Notes under the pieces: generated by a model
Told to the model about the DNA's origin: nothing
Seen by the model: the letters and a program-made list of their open reading frames with translations, nothing else
Database searches by the model: none
In this document: positions 27,801 to 36,858 of the stretch, piece after piece
Layout: every line of letters starts with the position of its first letter
How positions within the stretch are numbered: the stretch's first letter is position 1
Assembly (NCBI GenBank): GCA_963513935.1
Contig: OY740772.1
Coordinates: 13,672,098-13,736,097 of the forward strand
Length of the DNA stretch: 64,000 nucleotides
Direction of reading: 5' to 3'
Source: Aphrophora alni
Lineage: Eukaryota > Arthropoda > Insecta > Hemiptera > Aphrophoridae
Translations under genes and position numbers: made by a program

Positions 27801-27959
27801 TGTATATAAACATTGTATAATAATCTTTCACTCCAATAATGTACACTAGGTAATTTATTTTAATCATAGTTTAAAACAATTATAGATACAGCTTACCTCC
27901 CCTGTAGCGACGTTCTTAATTTCCATTTTTGCAATATCGTTTATTTCTACAGCCATCAT
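12585..27959 (-). CDS. PRXL2B: Prostamide/prostaglandin F synthase-like (PRXL2B/FAM213B family), four exons
   Basis: Four minus-strand exons (27,897-27,959; 19,878-20,082; 16,793-16,908; 12,585-12,812) join in frame with GT/AG introns to encode 203 residues, close to the roughly 200 of the vertebrate protein. The family is a thioredoxin-fold peroxiredoxin-like group; the mammalian cytosolic enzyme reduces prostaglandin H2 or prostamide H2 to the F2-alpha form with NADPH. Seen here: the redox motif C44-L-Y-C47 after VILFLRR, then GVGPEELGVKEFEEGKY, then LYIDLNKKVYSKLNFKRYN, then GDVLQNGGALIV in the last exon. The cysteine positions coincide with those of the mammalian enzyme. The motif is WGCLYC rather than the usual FGCxxC. 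The methionines at residues 1 and 2 are both possible starts. Introns total over 14 kb and hold several dead transposons. The family call is firm; the substrate in this animal is inference. Confidence 0.93.
13803..14706 (-). mobile_element. Pogo/Tigger-like DNA transposon, internally deleted
   Basis: The terminal inverted repeats begin CAGTAAAAACTCTCTAATCC on the left and CAGTAAACACTCTCTGATCC on the right (reverse complement), and a TA target duplication flanks both ends (13,801-13,802 and 14,707-14,708). The termini, TA target and residual transposase tail all fit the pogo/Tigger branch of the Tc1/mariner superfamily. At 904 bp it is far shorter than an autonomous copy, so the DNA-binding and most of the catalytic domain are gone. 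It sits in intron 3 of the PRXL2B-like gene. Confidence 0.87.
14365..14595 (-). pseudogene. C-terminal tail of a pogo/Tigger transposase
   Basis: The minus-strand frame carries ITH-like (IMTHCEAFQAL), an acidic EEQEESSPADL, LLFRRWRDI and KQATITSFL. This succession is typical of the extreme C-terminus of Tigger/jerky-type transposases, where a helix with an RR/LR core precedes a KQ.TI..F ending. The catalytic DDE domain is absent, so this is a remnant within the 904-bp element. Confidence 0.8.
14709..16792. other. Intron 3 sequence, no gene seen
   Basis: The remainder of intron 3 of the PRXL2B-like gene. It is AT-rich. The short open frame at 14,902-15,135 has no recognisable motif. A string at 15,784-15,800 looks like a tRNA A box but has no B box. 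Confidence 0.5.
16793..16908 (-). CDS. PRXL2B: PRXL2B-like gene, coding exon 3
   Basis: The acceptor reads CTGTTGCAG and the donor GTAGGTTC. The exon completes codon 90 and encodes through residue 128, including LYIDLNKKVYSKLNFKRYN, typical of the family's central region. After KRYN the sequence is FSILWYIVSKEGRN, where vertebrate members have a small-residue segment, so this loop is diverged. Confidence 0.9.
16961..17600 (+). pseudogene. LINE remnant with RNase H-like segment
   Basis: In the plus strand a short segment carries VRVEENELADKLGEKG, which resembles the last conserved block of LINE-encoded RNase H domains (GHVGVxGNExADxLAKxG), preceded by IVLQ. A stop codon interrupts just before it and further stops follow downstream, so the copy is dead. 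The upstream open part (from 16,961) may be the same element but shows no clear motif. It lies in intron 2 of the PRXL2B-like gene. Confidence 0.6.
18420..19060 (-). pseudogene. LINE reverse transcriptase remnant
   Basis: Read on the minus strand with interruptions, the segment shows in order NNYIPISLL (family NYRPISLL), an FNKIFEKL block, a GFKKES block (family GFRKG.S) and IFLDFFKAFDFVS, which is reverse transcriptase motif A with its catalytic aspartate, followed by GIPLVLLNSFI. This order is diagnostic of jockey/CR1-type non-LTR retrotransposons. The YADD box is not found, and several stops and frame changes make it a pseudogene. It is oriented like the host gene, within intron 2. Confidence 0.82.
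19061..19877. other. Intron 2 sequence with dispersed-repeat tail
   Basis: Includes a reversed copy (about 19,075-19,150) of the dispersed block also seen near 4,851, 30,160, 30,760 and 61,655, next to the LINE remnant. Near 19,260 is a string containing GACCGATTTCAATAAAATTT, a kind of sequence common at the 3' ends of insect retroelements. Confidence 0.5.
19878..20082 (-). CDS. PRXL2B: PRXL2B-like gene, coding exon 2 (active site)
   Basis: The acceptor reads TTTGTAG and the donor GTAAGAT. The exon encodes residues 22-89 plus the first base of codon 90, including the redox pair C44/C47 in WGCLYCRLW and the conserved GVGPEELG loop. This is the most strongly conserved part of the family and secures the identification. 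Confidence 0.93.
20576..21310 (+). mobile_element. Mariner-family transposon, deleted and frameshifted
   Basis: The N-terminal start (VIENPAICEV then VIRFL) is joined by an internal deletion to HTHSPKKPKK and TLSARKIMVTVFWD, followed in another frame by VDFLEHGQTINSERYWETL, the HDNARPHTA box, and in a third frame SPDLAPSDYHLFPVM. These are the hallmarks of mariner transposases. The first aspartate (VFWD), second (HDN) and third (SDYH) are all present, with D2 to D3 spacing fitting D34D. At least two frameshifts and the loss of most of the DNA-binding half make it inactive. The right end reads CTGGATAGTCCTGG then TA near 21,309. No matching left terminal repeat was found. It lies in intron 1 of the PRXL2B-like gene. 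Confidence 0.9.
21602..23420 (+). pseudogene. MADF-type accessory gene of a PIF/Harbinger element
   Basis: Starting at ATG 21,602 the plus strand carries TIKLILDIHVNNCL, then a TAG where the family has tryptophan, then SEYKNRDKRATAM and KYKVSVGELDKKIK. This is the ordinary layout of a MADF (Myb/SANT-like) DNA-binding domain. A second segment at about 23,098-23,420, preceded by TTTCAG, encodes an acidic stretch and then HDSFTIFREFVANSLRS, similar to the C-terminal helix of the MADF partner proteins of PIF/Harbinger transposons. The in-frame stop and missing middle make it a relic. The middle of the span is occupied by the opposite-strand transposase. Confidence 0.68.
22161..24160 (-). pseudogene. 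PIF/Harbinger (HARBI1-like) transposase, decayed
   Basis: Reading the minus strand downward from 24,160: RWWVHHLL (N-terminus), VVTLRF, ASGDSFTSL, AISEFVPEVCEALI, then a GTAAGT donor near 23,795 and a TTTCAG acceptor near 22,937, then SSEWLNVV, SSIDGKHIQIVSPDRS, YEGFYSIVGLAVADANYYN, VGCQGRISDGGVF, TPLIFVSDDTFPL, MKPYP, FNYRLS, RIIEIGLHAEKVEAV and a C-terminal EIRNKFWDNFV with stop at 22,161. The catalytic D (IDGKH), D (SDGG) and E (RIIE) remain visible. Several stops and frameshifts make it non-functional. HARBI1-like transposases cut at TTA/TAA-type targets with a MADF/Myb partner, and the partner's remains lie on the other strand here. Confidence 0.87.
24314..24598 (+). pseudogene. LINE ORF2 fragment (linker upstream of reverse transcriptase)
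   Basis: The open segment has a YYKMYN..FFKQSYYETINTS run, then NNKIKTIWSLVKSEHG, then NEQEIANYFNNTITLF. This resembles the linker between endonuclease and reverse transcriptase in jockey-like LINEs, where a K.KTTW..I...G block is followed by IAN.FN.YF. No endonuclease or polymerase motif is attached, so it is a fragment. It lies in intron 1 of the PRXL2B-like gene, beside the Harbinger relic. Confidence 0.55.
24600..27896. other. Intron 1 sequence, no gene seen
   Basis: The proximal part of intron 1 of the PRXL2B-like gene. It is AT-rich and I found no open frame or structured repeat worth annotating. Confidence 0.55.
27897..27959 (-). CDS. PRXL2B: PRXL2B-like gene, coding exon 1
   Basis: Encodes residues 1-21, starting MMAVEINDIAKMEIKNVATG. 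The exon ends GGGGAG before the donor GTAAGC, in phase 0. The length and character of this N-terminus match the family, in which a short variable stretch precedes the thioredoxin-like core. Two adjacent ATG codons leave a one-residue ambiguity in the start. Confidence 0.88.
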
Positions 27960-28080
27960 TATATGTTAATTAATTAACTTTACACGAATCAAGGTTATGT
28001 TTATGCACTTTTGTTTACCAATGCCACCTTGCAACCACTCAACCACTTCCTGTCTCGTCTGATCAACGGAGACCACTGAA
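27960..28080 (-). promoter_or_regulatory. Probable 5' UTR and promoter side of the PRXL2B-like gene
   Basis: The bases immediately upstream of the start codon hold no upstream coding exon in frame. A less AT-rich pocket at 28,020-28,080 could be transcribed leader or proximal promoter. No TATA box or initiator could be assigned with confidence. Confidence 0.35.
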
Positions 28081-28934
28081 ATAAAATCATGATTCATTGT
28101 AGTGGGGGAAATGATTTTGCGTAGCCAACCTACGCGCAAAACATCTATATTTAGATGTGTTAATAAAATATCAAACTTTTAATAGTTTATTTCAAATGGA
28201 GCAAAACTTTTATAAGAGAAGTTATTCATGAATTGAACATAGCTTAATAATGAAAATTATCCACTGTTTGAAAATGAAAGAAGGTAATTATTAAATTCAG
28301 AAATTAATGGTGTATGGCTTAGGGCAAATTTTATAGTTTTGCAGTTTTGAACACTGTAACGAACTGTCCGTTTTTAACAGAATTTTAAAATAGATTAAGC
28401 CTAAATTTATCTACTTAGTTTTTGAATTAATAGTTTTTAAAGTAAGAGAATTTGTATATTCTGCATATGTTTGTATCTATCAATCTATCTGTACAGTAAG
28501 TCCTAAGCAAATTATTTAATCTTTCCATTGAATATTTTAATTTTTTGGATTATGTAGCCTATAGTGTTATTACAAGTTTCACTAGCGGGAGTATCGGGCC
28601 TAAGCTGTGGAGCTTAACGTTCGTTGTGTTTGTTCACTTTAGTAATTTACCAATATTATTAAGGTTAAGTGATCTATTACATAAGCTGTAATAGTTTAAT
28701 AGCTAATTTATAAAATATACTTTTAGGTAAATAGGTTAGATTCTATTTTGATTTCCAAATGAAATGTCGAGGGACTCTATTCATACAAGTAGTTTGACTA
28801 CTATTTTTGACCCACATAAAGCCCTATCCAGCATACATGTATTTGTATGTTTTTATCAACATTGATTGTTTCTGAGGTACTTGTTAACTACATCCCCACT
28901 ACTCTTTCGTATGATTAATGATGCTTATCGAAAC

Positions 28935-28973
<39 letters not shown>

Positions 28974-29640
28974 AAATATATAATGTAATACTTAACTTAC
29001 CTATTTTTGGCGATTCTTGCTACCACTTATCTAATATGTATATCCAAATTTCGTGAATGGGTTAGGTTATGCCAGTTTATGTTATATATATTCAGACTCA
29101 TGAAATTATTCAGTTTAAAACCAACATAAGTTAATAAATTTTGATTCTTATTTTATTCGTACCTAGATTTTTAGTCAACTGATGCACAAAAAAATAATCG
29201 CATTTTTAATTAGTTTGGTGAATATTGGCATGCATATTATCCATATCGATAATAATTGAGTGGTGGGGATATCGTTAACAAGTATCGTTTCTGATAATAA
29301 TTAAATGGAGAGTGAATATTTTTGTATACTATCAATAGAAGGAATATTATTCAAGACTTAGGCCTATTGGTATACCCAAACCATTTTGAAATTTTTATTT
29401 TGTTTTAAGTTACACTAAAGCTACTGTCCAAAATCATGTTCAGTAGAACGTGTAAACCAATTTTGATCAAATTTAGTACGTATTTTAGGGAAAGCACAAA
29501 ATTATGGTAGTTGTCATTAAAAAAATTAAAAAAACTACTATTATCCTGAAGTGGGCTTTAACAATAATTTCATTGTGGTTTTTCCTTGCTGGGTTTTTTC
29601 AAAAACGAACCCTGATCTTTAAAAAAAGTGATATTCGTAT
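28081..29640. other. AT-rich non-coding DNA
   Basis: No gene recognised. Contains an alternating TA tract at about 28,937-28,970. Confidence 0.6.
28937..28970. repeat. (TA)n microsatellite
   Basis: Alternating AT dinucleotides over roughly 34 bases. Confidence 0.95.
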
Positions 29641-29960
29641 AATTACTAGATCATAATATATGTACAGCTTCCAGATCCGCAAGGGCCAAGCTATTGGAAA
29701 CTATTTAACATATATGAGGCCCGTCAGGGCCAAGCCGACATCGAGAAAGTGGTGATATACACAATTACGAGGTTCAGAAAACATGTGTAACAACTGTTTT
29801 AAACAAACTACTGCAAATCTACTGGATAAGACCTGTTGATCTACCAACACAATTTAACATTTCCTATAAGGTCCATGAAGCCAAGTTATGGATATTAGGC
29901 TTACATTCAGTGGATCTGCTTCTACTAGATTGTATGATGGGGCTGAATAAGTCCATGATG
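29640..29960 (+). repeat. Dispersed repeat family R1, copy 1
   Basis: Contains GTGATATACACAATTACGAG, TTCAGAAAACATGTGTAAC, AATTTAACATTTCCTA and TGTATGATGGGGCTG in order. Related copies, with the same order of blocks, occur at 39,585-39,860 (same strand), and in reverse at about 37,540-37,760 and 42,330-42,560. The family is interspersed and shows no coding motif. Confidence 0.7.
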
Positions 29961-30157
29961 GGGCTACAATTTTTTTCATAAATTACTAAAACACGACCCT
30001 GATAAACGCCTAGACACCCTTTACTCTGTTTTTTTAAGCAAAAATCCGCCCTTAATACTTTTAGTGTTCCGATATTTCGGCCATTTAACAATAAAACTTT
30101 CTATTATTTTTCGAATCGAGTAGCAAAAGAAAAACTTGTTGTTTCCTACTAAGAAAA

Positions 30158-30850
30158 GAAGATAAAATAAAGACCCCTAGCTCTGGAATACTCTAATAAC
30201 CCCGGGGACGAAAAATAACGAGAGTTTGTCAAGAAATACCTAACAGAAAAGATGAAAGAGAGGGGTGTAACAATACTACATGAAAAAATCGCTAGGTGCC
30301 CACGGGATTGGAAGCCAGTATTCACTGTAGCGACGTTAGGTACAACGTCCGAAAAAAAATGCCAAATGTTTTATTACTAACTTCCTTTGTCTAAAATTGA
30401 AAAAAACATTTTGAAAATTTTCATACTGTAAACATTTCTAACTACAATTAAGTTACTAAATTTAGTTTATATTAAAAAGCAGTTTGTTACAATTATTAAA
30501 AAAAAATATCATGAATTTTAATTGTAAAATAACGAAAGAATTAATTTGTAAGGTTACAAATTATCAAAAATATGCCGGACCTTTAGATTAGATCTGGGAG
30601 GGATATTTCCGGTACTATATTGGAAACTAATTTCCAAAAAAATGATCTGGCACTAAAAAAGCTAAGCGTAAAATCAAAAATTGAAATTACACAAACCTTT
30701 TTCTTGTTTAAAGTCGAAAAACTTCTCTAACATCATAGCGTTATAAAAATAGAAAAGAACATAAAATAAAGACCCCCTAGTCCTCGAATACTCTAATAGC
30801 GTCAGGGTCTGAAGAGAACATGAGTTGGTTAAGAGAAACCTGACTGGTAA
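30158..30850 (+). repeat. Two copies of the dispersed GGGTCT-type repeat
   Basis: Copies at 30,158-30,245 and 30,759-30,850 both contain AAAATAAAGACCCC, a CCTCGAATACTCTAATA-type segment and a TTGTCAAG/TTGGTTAAGAGAAACCT-type segment. The DNA between and around them is non-coding. The same block occurs at 4,851 and, reversed, at 19,075 and 61,655. Confidence 0.65.
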
Positions 30851-31379
30851 TCGCCTGATTTTGAAGCCTCGAATAAGGGTCCTCTCCAAGCCTCGACCTT
30901 TCACATTCTAGGATGATAGGCTATATTTAGCAGTCTCTTCAGACTGTTTACATAGTCTACAACGGGATCACTATTAATGATCCGAAGTGTTAGCAATAGT
31001 TTCCTGAAGTGGCCGTACCCAGTGAGTGCCATGACTTGTTTAAGCAAAGACTTTTTGGGTCTTCCTTTGCTGAAAGTACTTTCCATTCCCTTACCTTAAG
31101 GGTAGGGTTATGCTGAACAAGCATCTCCCAAACTTGAAAGGAGGACCGTTTCAAACGATTGCGGTGCACCCTTACAAACACCCTTTGTAAATGTCTTTCC
31201 TCGATCTGGTGATCAACTTGTTTTCTTCACCTAAAAGTATTAATCGTTGTCTCTCCAACACGCTTTGTTACGCATTGTTTTTATCTAATTTAATATGTTA
31301 TAAGTTGACTAACACCAGATATATGTGAACAAAAATCAGTTTAAAATTTTCTTTTTTAGGGGGAATTTTAATAGGGTTC

Positions 31380-31620
31380 TACATGAGCACACTTTAGTCT
31401 CCAATATCAAATTTTATGTTCCTATCTTAATTTTTGTAGCTGCTATCGTGTGTTTACTTACAGACGACAACGATGGAAGGACGGGATGATGAAAATCACT
31501 TTTTCGGTTTCCTGAGTCCATGAAACGTGAAGATAAAAAAACAGAGGTCAACATTTTTTGACGATTACCAAACTTATTCCCTCCTTCGTATACTGGGTAA
31601 GTAAACAATTGGTTTAAAAA
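31380..31620 (+). repeat. Dispersed repeat R2, uninterrupted copy
   Basis: Contains CCTATCTTAATTTTTGTAGC, ACAGACGACAACGATGGA, GAAAATCACTTTTTCGG, TTTCCTGAGTCCATGAAA and TATACTGGGT. The same succession appears at 38,085-38,800 but split after GAAAATCACTT by a MITE of about 540 bp. This copy therefore represents the empty site. Confidence 0.75.
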
Positions 31621-32613
31621 TTCCTGTAGTACATTCAACAGTATATCATTCCAATTGGCTATTTCAAAATGTAAAGTTTGTACCCCATTACAACGTATAT
31701 GGGACAAAGTAAATACTCTAGAACAAATGGGATGTCTGTAATTGTCCTGTTGCGAAATAATGTAAGTCGTTATTGTGTGATGACATTGCCAGTAACTTGA
31801 TTTGATACTTGGAAGTGGCGAAATGCTTGCCAACTTGACAAGCATCGCTGCATTGTTTCGTAAAATATACATCGAGTGTGACTTCGTAATTATTATGCAA
31901 CACGAAGCTCGATTTATGAATCCCTGAAGGAAGTAAAATATTTTTATCAAATTCCGTAAAAAAAATAAAAAAAGTAGAGTTTAAGAACATAAATGTTATT
32001 CGATTACTATTCGAAAATTAAAAATTTGTTTTCTATCATAAATAAACACAAAAATAAAATTGTCTCAAAATCGGTTATAAAGATTTTGATTAAACTTTGC
32101 TTCTAAGAACCCAAACAAAACGTATTGGTTGTTATATTTGTACAAATATTGGTTCATTAGTAAACGGTAAACTAACGAAAATCCCCTATGGAGCTGTAAT
32201 TATTTATTTCTTTACATACCGTAAGAACAATACATTTGTATGGGCTTCAGTCAATTTAGAACTGCATAGACCTAACTAGCAACAGAAATACATCGATCAC
32301 AATAGCTTTTGACGATCCCAAATCGGTCTATCGAGCTCTTCTCCTGAAACAACTGATAAGGCTTCCAGCCAAAAATACCTAGATAAAAAGATGGAACAGG
32401 GAGAGGTTTCACCTATCTTGGAAGAACTTCTGAACTTCTTGGAGGAAGAACTTCTGAAAAATTCAGAACACCAGGATGCGCTGGTACTTAAGGATTTAAA
32501 ATGATTAAAGTACGTAATTTCTTCAAATCGACTCTACAGATTTAATTCAATTTTCAGTGGAATGTGAACATTCCAAAATCCGCGTGAAAAATCGTAAGTA
32601 AGCAAATATTACA

Positions 32614-33069
32614 TTAATTAGTTAACATACCTTAAGTCAAAAGTAGTCTAGTTCATATTTCCTATTAGTAGCTACAGCTGTTTCGCCTCAACATAAGGCA
32701 TCCTCAGGCTTAGCACACGTAAACAAACTAAAAACACGTTCACAACATAAAACTTGTTTGTATATAAAAACACACACCCACACACAAAATAGTAAACCGG
32801 GTTGGTTCTTGTTCTTATTAAAGTTATTTTTCCCTGATGTGGCCACATCCTACAACTTCTAATGCTCCTGAATGACTGATTAGGAGTTCTTCTGACGTTA
32901 TCTCCTATAAACTTGGTCTTGTGTGGTTACCTTTGATTATCTATTGTGTATATAGTATCATAGATACAGTTGGAAGCGAAATGTTGTTTGTCATTCAGAA
33001 GGGAGTCCGAGTCTTTCCATTGTTTATAATAATATGAACTACTTTTGACTTAGGTATGTTAACTAATAA
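32614..33069. repeat. Foldback element with hammerhead-like core
   Basis: The left arm (about 32,614-32,662; TTAGTTAACATACC then AAGTCAAAAGTAG) pairs with the right arm (about 33,027-33,069; GAACTACTTTTGACTTAGG then ATGTTAACTAA). Just inside the left arm, on the minus strand, lies CTGAGGA, a GCCT/AGGC hairpin, then GAAACAGCTG (32,680-32,707). The interior has no coding frame; a CACACACCCACAC tract lies near 32,770. Confidence 0.65.
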
Positions 33070-33468
33070 TTATATTAGTAGTTCGGAAGGCAATATGGAA
33101 ATAACAAATATTACAGTTCAGGCATAATTGGATTTACGCTGAGTATGCGTTTATGATACATGAGAAGCGAGTTTAGAAACTATTTAAATATGTAAATAGT
33201 TTTTCGAAGACCGTAATTCATTGACAACTACCGAACACACTGTGGCGATATCAATATCACCTATATAAACAATTGATATCATATGACATCTAATATTAAA
33301 TAATTAAAATAACTTGTAAAAACTTAAATTTAAAAAATGGAATAATAATAAATATGAAGGAAAGAACCAATATTAAATGATGAAGGGAGGCGACAGCTGT
33401 CGCTTGCAGTTAAAAGTGTACGTGTCAATTACAATAGAACCAGGATTTCTACAACCTTGAAGAAACAC

Positions 33469-33822
33469 ATGGGCTACATTAAAAGAACAACAAAACGGAA
33501 TCTTAGGGTAGCGCAGAGTTTTTATAAAAAAAAGAGAGATCGAAGGGAAAGCCAGCGTCCTAACGGTACACCAAGTAGAAAGTCTAACGGTGCTTCAAAA
33601 AAAAAACACAAAAATGGAAAGGAGAAAATAGGTCGACCAATCGAATACGATCTCACGCTTAAAAAACCAACGGACAGATTTAAAACGACCACTAAGAAGC
33701 GAAAAAAGACACATATGTTGAGAAAGTTTGGGAAATTAAACGAATCAGCGAACAGGGCTCGAAACTCGTGTTCCGAAGAAGGGAGAGAGTTCTACAGGGA
33801 CCAGGGTTTCGAAAAAGAATAG
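33469..33822 (+). other. Lysine/arginine-rich open reading frame, unknown
   Basis: An ATG-initiated frame of about 117 codons is very rich in Lys and Arg, with segments such as KKKRDRRESQRPNG and TKKRKKTHMLRKFG. It lies in a purine-rich stretch (about 33,440-34,150) that is less AT-rich than its surroundings. I do not recognise a family. The composition could reflect purine bias rather than selection for protein, so coding status is doubtful. It may also be a fragment of an unrecognised transposable element. Confidence 0.2.
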
Positions 33823-34149
33823 GAGTCTTGGAAGAAAAGAGGAGGAGGAAGGTTCTGGGGACAGAGAGTCTGCTCTGTGGTCGATAACGTTTGATCAACA
33901 TTGAAGAAAGAGACAAGACGTCTCCGAGTTAATTTAGAAAAGTTTAATAATTTTAATTTAAGTAAAGTAAAAGAAAGGAAGAAATAGTTAACAGTAAGAA
34001 TTGCAGATTAGAAGTCTTGTGGAGTTTTCAAGTCAGATAAAGAAAAGGAGTTCGATCGACCAGTGCCAAGGTATTACCATCATCGCAGAGAAGGAAGCTA
34101 GAAATTGGATCAACCGAGAGCGTCAGAGAACGGATTAATAAAAAGAATA

Positions 34150-35030
34150 AAGTGTTTCGAGCAGTGTGGTGTTTTAAAAAAGTCAATTAAATGTGTAGTG
34201 AAATGTGCAAATCGACCGATTGATGGGACTAACATTGATAAGTACAAAATTTTGTTAATTATTTTAAATTCATCATAAAAATTTCACTTTCAATTGAGCC
34301 ATTAAAAGAACCTACTGACCCGAGATAAGAGATTGGGTTTTTGTTAAATAAATTTAAAACTGAGCTAGCCTATAAAAAGATAATAATTTAAATGTAAAGT
34401 AAAATCAATTGGTAAAGGAAAAAGGAGCTAATAATTTGAATAATCAAGTAGTAGTTAATGTTAGAAAATAAAGTAATTTCATATTATAATTGTAGAATCA
34501 ATTCATAAACTCATACTAATTTGAGTCAAGATTGAGATAAATTTGTTGTATAAATATTCAAGGAAAAGACAGAAAAAAGGCCTTGAATATTCTTAAAATA
34601 GTAAATTAGAAGTTAAAGAACCAAATTGTTATAAATAAATTAATATAAGGAATGATTGAGGAATGAATGAACTAGTTAAGTAAGATTTGAATAAATTGAT
34701 GTACATGTTCTATTATTCTCGATTCATGTCAAATTAAACTGAAGATTTTATAAAAGGTAAATGTTGTTGTTCAATGAGTATTAAATAAATTGTTTAAAGC
34801 TTCGTATTGTTATATTTGTCGCTCCAACGTGTGGCTGTAAATTGTTTAATAAATCATATTTAACGCTTATGTTATAACACATTTTTAAGTTCTGGTTGGT
34901 TTATATTTGGTTTTGGTTATGTGTGCGTGATGAAGTTTGTCCAATGTTTTTGCAAAGTTTATTTAAAACATTTAGCATTACCGGTTGACGAAGCTTATAT
35001 AAAATATTAGTATAGTTACCTTTTTTCTAT
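34150..35030. other. AT-rich non-coding DNA
   Basis: No gene or clear repeat recognised here. Confidence 0.55.
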
Positions 35031-35031
35031 G

Positions 35032-35207
35032 CGTCACGTGACTTCGTTTACGTTTCCGACGCGTTTCGAAGTATCTTCTCCATCTTCAGGTGATACGGCA
35101 GTCGTATTTGAACCGAAATTTTTAAATAATGAGTGGCAAGTGTATTGACGACCTCATAGATGTGAACATCTGAAGATGTAGACGAAGTCACGTGACTGAT
35201 AGGGAAG
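35032..35207. repeat. Short-arm inverted repeat with hammerhead-like core
   Basis: GTCACGTGACTTCGT near 35,033 is matched by its reverse complement ACGAAGTCACGTGAC near 35,193. Inside the left arm, on the minus strand, is CTGAAGA, a GAAG/CTTC hairpin and GAAACGCGTC (35,063-35,089). The right side holds only a degenerate CTGAAGATG. The palindromic CACGTG inside each arm is an E-box-like sequence but is probably incidental. Confidence 0.6.
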
Positions 35208-35659
35208 ATGTGTTTGTTATTACAGGCAGTTACTTAGTATAAGGGAATCTTATACAAAAGCTGAATGTAAAGGTTTCATAATTTTGTTTATTTTTATACT
35301 TTCTAGGTTTATACGAAAACAAAAAGTGATGGGTAATCAAAATGGTTGTATTAACACCTGCCCTTCTGCCACTCTGATAAAGATTTTATCTGTTTTAAGG
35401 AAGAGAATAAAGAAAAGAAAAGTAAAGCACTTCAATATAAATCGAGAGGTAAGTTAGAACAAAAATATACAAAACTGCCATATCAGTTAATAATCACTCT
35501 TTATTGCTTAGAACAATAGAATTACATTGTCATAATTTTAGGTAATTATTAAAAATAGCCGCTGTAATTCCACCTTGGATTTGAATCCGAAAAGAACAAT
35601 ATTAAATATGATTTTCAATTTCTTAGAAATCCCCAGACGTTTTTGAGTTGAAACTATAG

Positions 35660-36180
35660 GTATTGCCATTTTTGTATATCACCCGCTATGTGGTGGTCAG
35701 TTCTATTTTTATTTTATTATTATTATTTTATTTTTTATGGCGGCGGTTTTGGCGGTTTTTATTCTTGGGTATTTTTCGATATCTCTATAGTTGCTTGGGT
35801 ACGGAAGACCAGGTAACCTGGAGTGTATCGTCAAGTCCCAGGCGGAACATGAAGGGACACCGAAACCGTAGTGGTCGTGAATGGTGGACTGTTTACGATC
35901 ACGGGCCCGCGACCATTCTGGGCTTCGGGGCGAAGCTGAGACACCAGTTATAGCTTAAAATGGTACCACGGGGTATGGGAGCCGTGACGGAGCTTCACTC
36001 CGTCACCCATTGCAGATGAGGTTGGACTCGTGGGGGTAGTGGTGCTGCTGATAGTGGATATTCTCTTTCCTCCTTCTTTTCTTGGATGGGTGTCGTTGTC
36101 GTGCCGAAAAGCTCTACGTACATCGGCACTCCTAGTTCTAGTAACTAGTTCTCTTTTGAAACTCTTAAAGTACAACTCTA
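35660..36180. other. GC-richer island of unknown origin
   Basis: About 500 bp (mainly 35,790-36,130) is markedly richer in GC than its surroundings. It contains a perfect 9-bp stem with a 5-base loop at 35,984-36,006 (GTGACGGAG, loop, CTCCGTCAC). Open frames on both strands reach 75-96 codons but show no domain. It may be a structured repeat or a fragment of a captured gene or transposon. Confidence 0.4.
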
Positions 36181-36587
36181 TAGTTGTTATAAGTACTCAA
36201 AGTTGTGAAAATACAAGGTTTCAAAAGCCCTTTTTTCAGTTGAATCAAATTTAACACTCACGTGAGAGGACAAAAAAATGGCAACATTTTTTGAGAAATT
36301 AATCAATTCCCTAAAACAGGTGAACATTTTACAATGTTAAGCAGTTTAGAAAAATTATCTTGACATTTTCGAAGTGGCGATTTTACCGACTTAAAAATTT
36401 AACCTTTCTGCCAATTGTCTAGACTCTAGAGTCTAGAACAATTGTCCAGTAAGTTTACACTAGTTTGTAATTACTGGACGTTTTAGACCTTGTGAATAAG
36501 ATATTATAGCTAAAACAAATGTATTAACAGTGGTTAATAATACAATTTGTCCTTAATTCACAAAGTGTAGGCTAATACATTTAGCAA

Positions 36588-36858
36588 CACCGTATAACAA
36601 ACACACAGAACACAATTCTCAATAAAAAAATACGCCTAAGTATCAGACGCGTTTCAACGACAAGGTCGTCCTCTTCAGTGATACACGAGCTACACCAATC
36701 AAACTATAACAGCAATCGAGCTATAGCTATAACTGTGTTATAGTTTGATTGGTGTAGCTCGTGTATCACTGAAGAGGACGACCTTGTCGTTGAAACGCGT
36801 CTGATACTTAGGCGTATTTTTTGTGAGAATTGTGTTCTGTGTGTTTGTTATACTGTAT
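36588..36858. repeat. Large near-perfect palindrome (foldback)
   Basis: The left arm (about 36,590-36,712) and right arm (about 36,736-36,856) are almost exact reverse complements, separated by only about 23 bp. Each arm carries a copy of CTGAAGA, an ACGAC/GTCGT hairpin and GAAACGCGTC (minus strand 36,651-36,678; plus strand 36,769-36,796). On the right copy GTATCA before and TGATAC after the core can also pair. The near-identity of the arms suggests recent origin or gene conversion. Confidence 0.9.

Noticed and set aside
31414..31950. 178-codon minus-strand open frame
   Set aside because: No domain, and its 3' half overlaps dispersed repeat R2, which elsewhere is broken in this frame.
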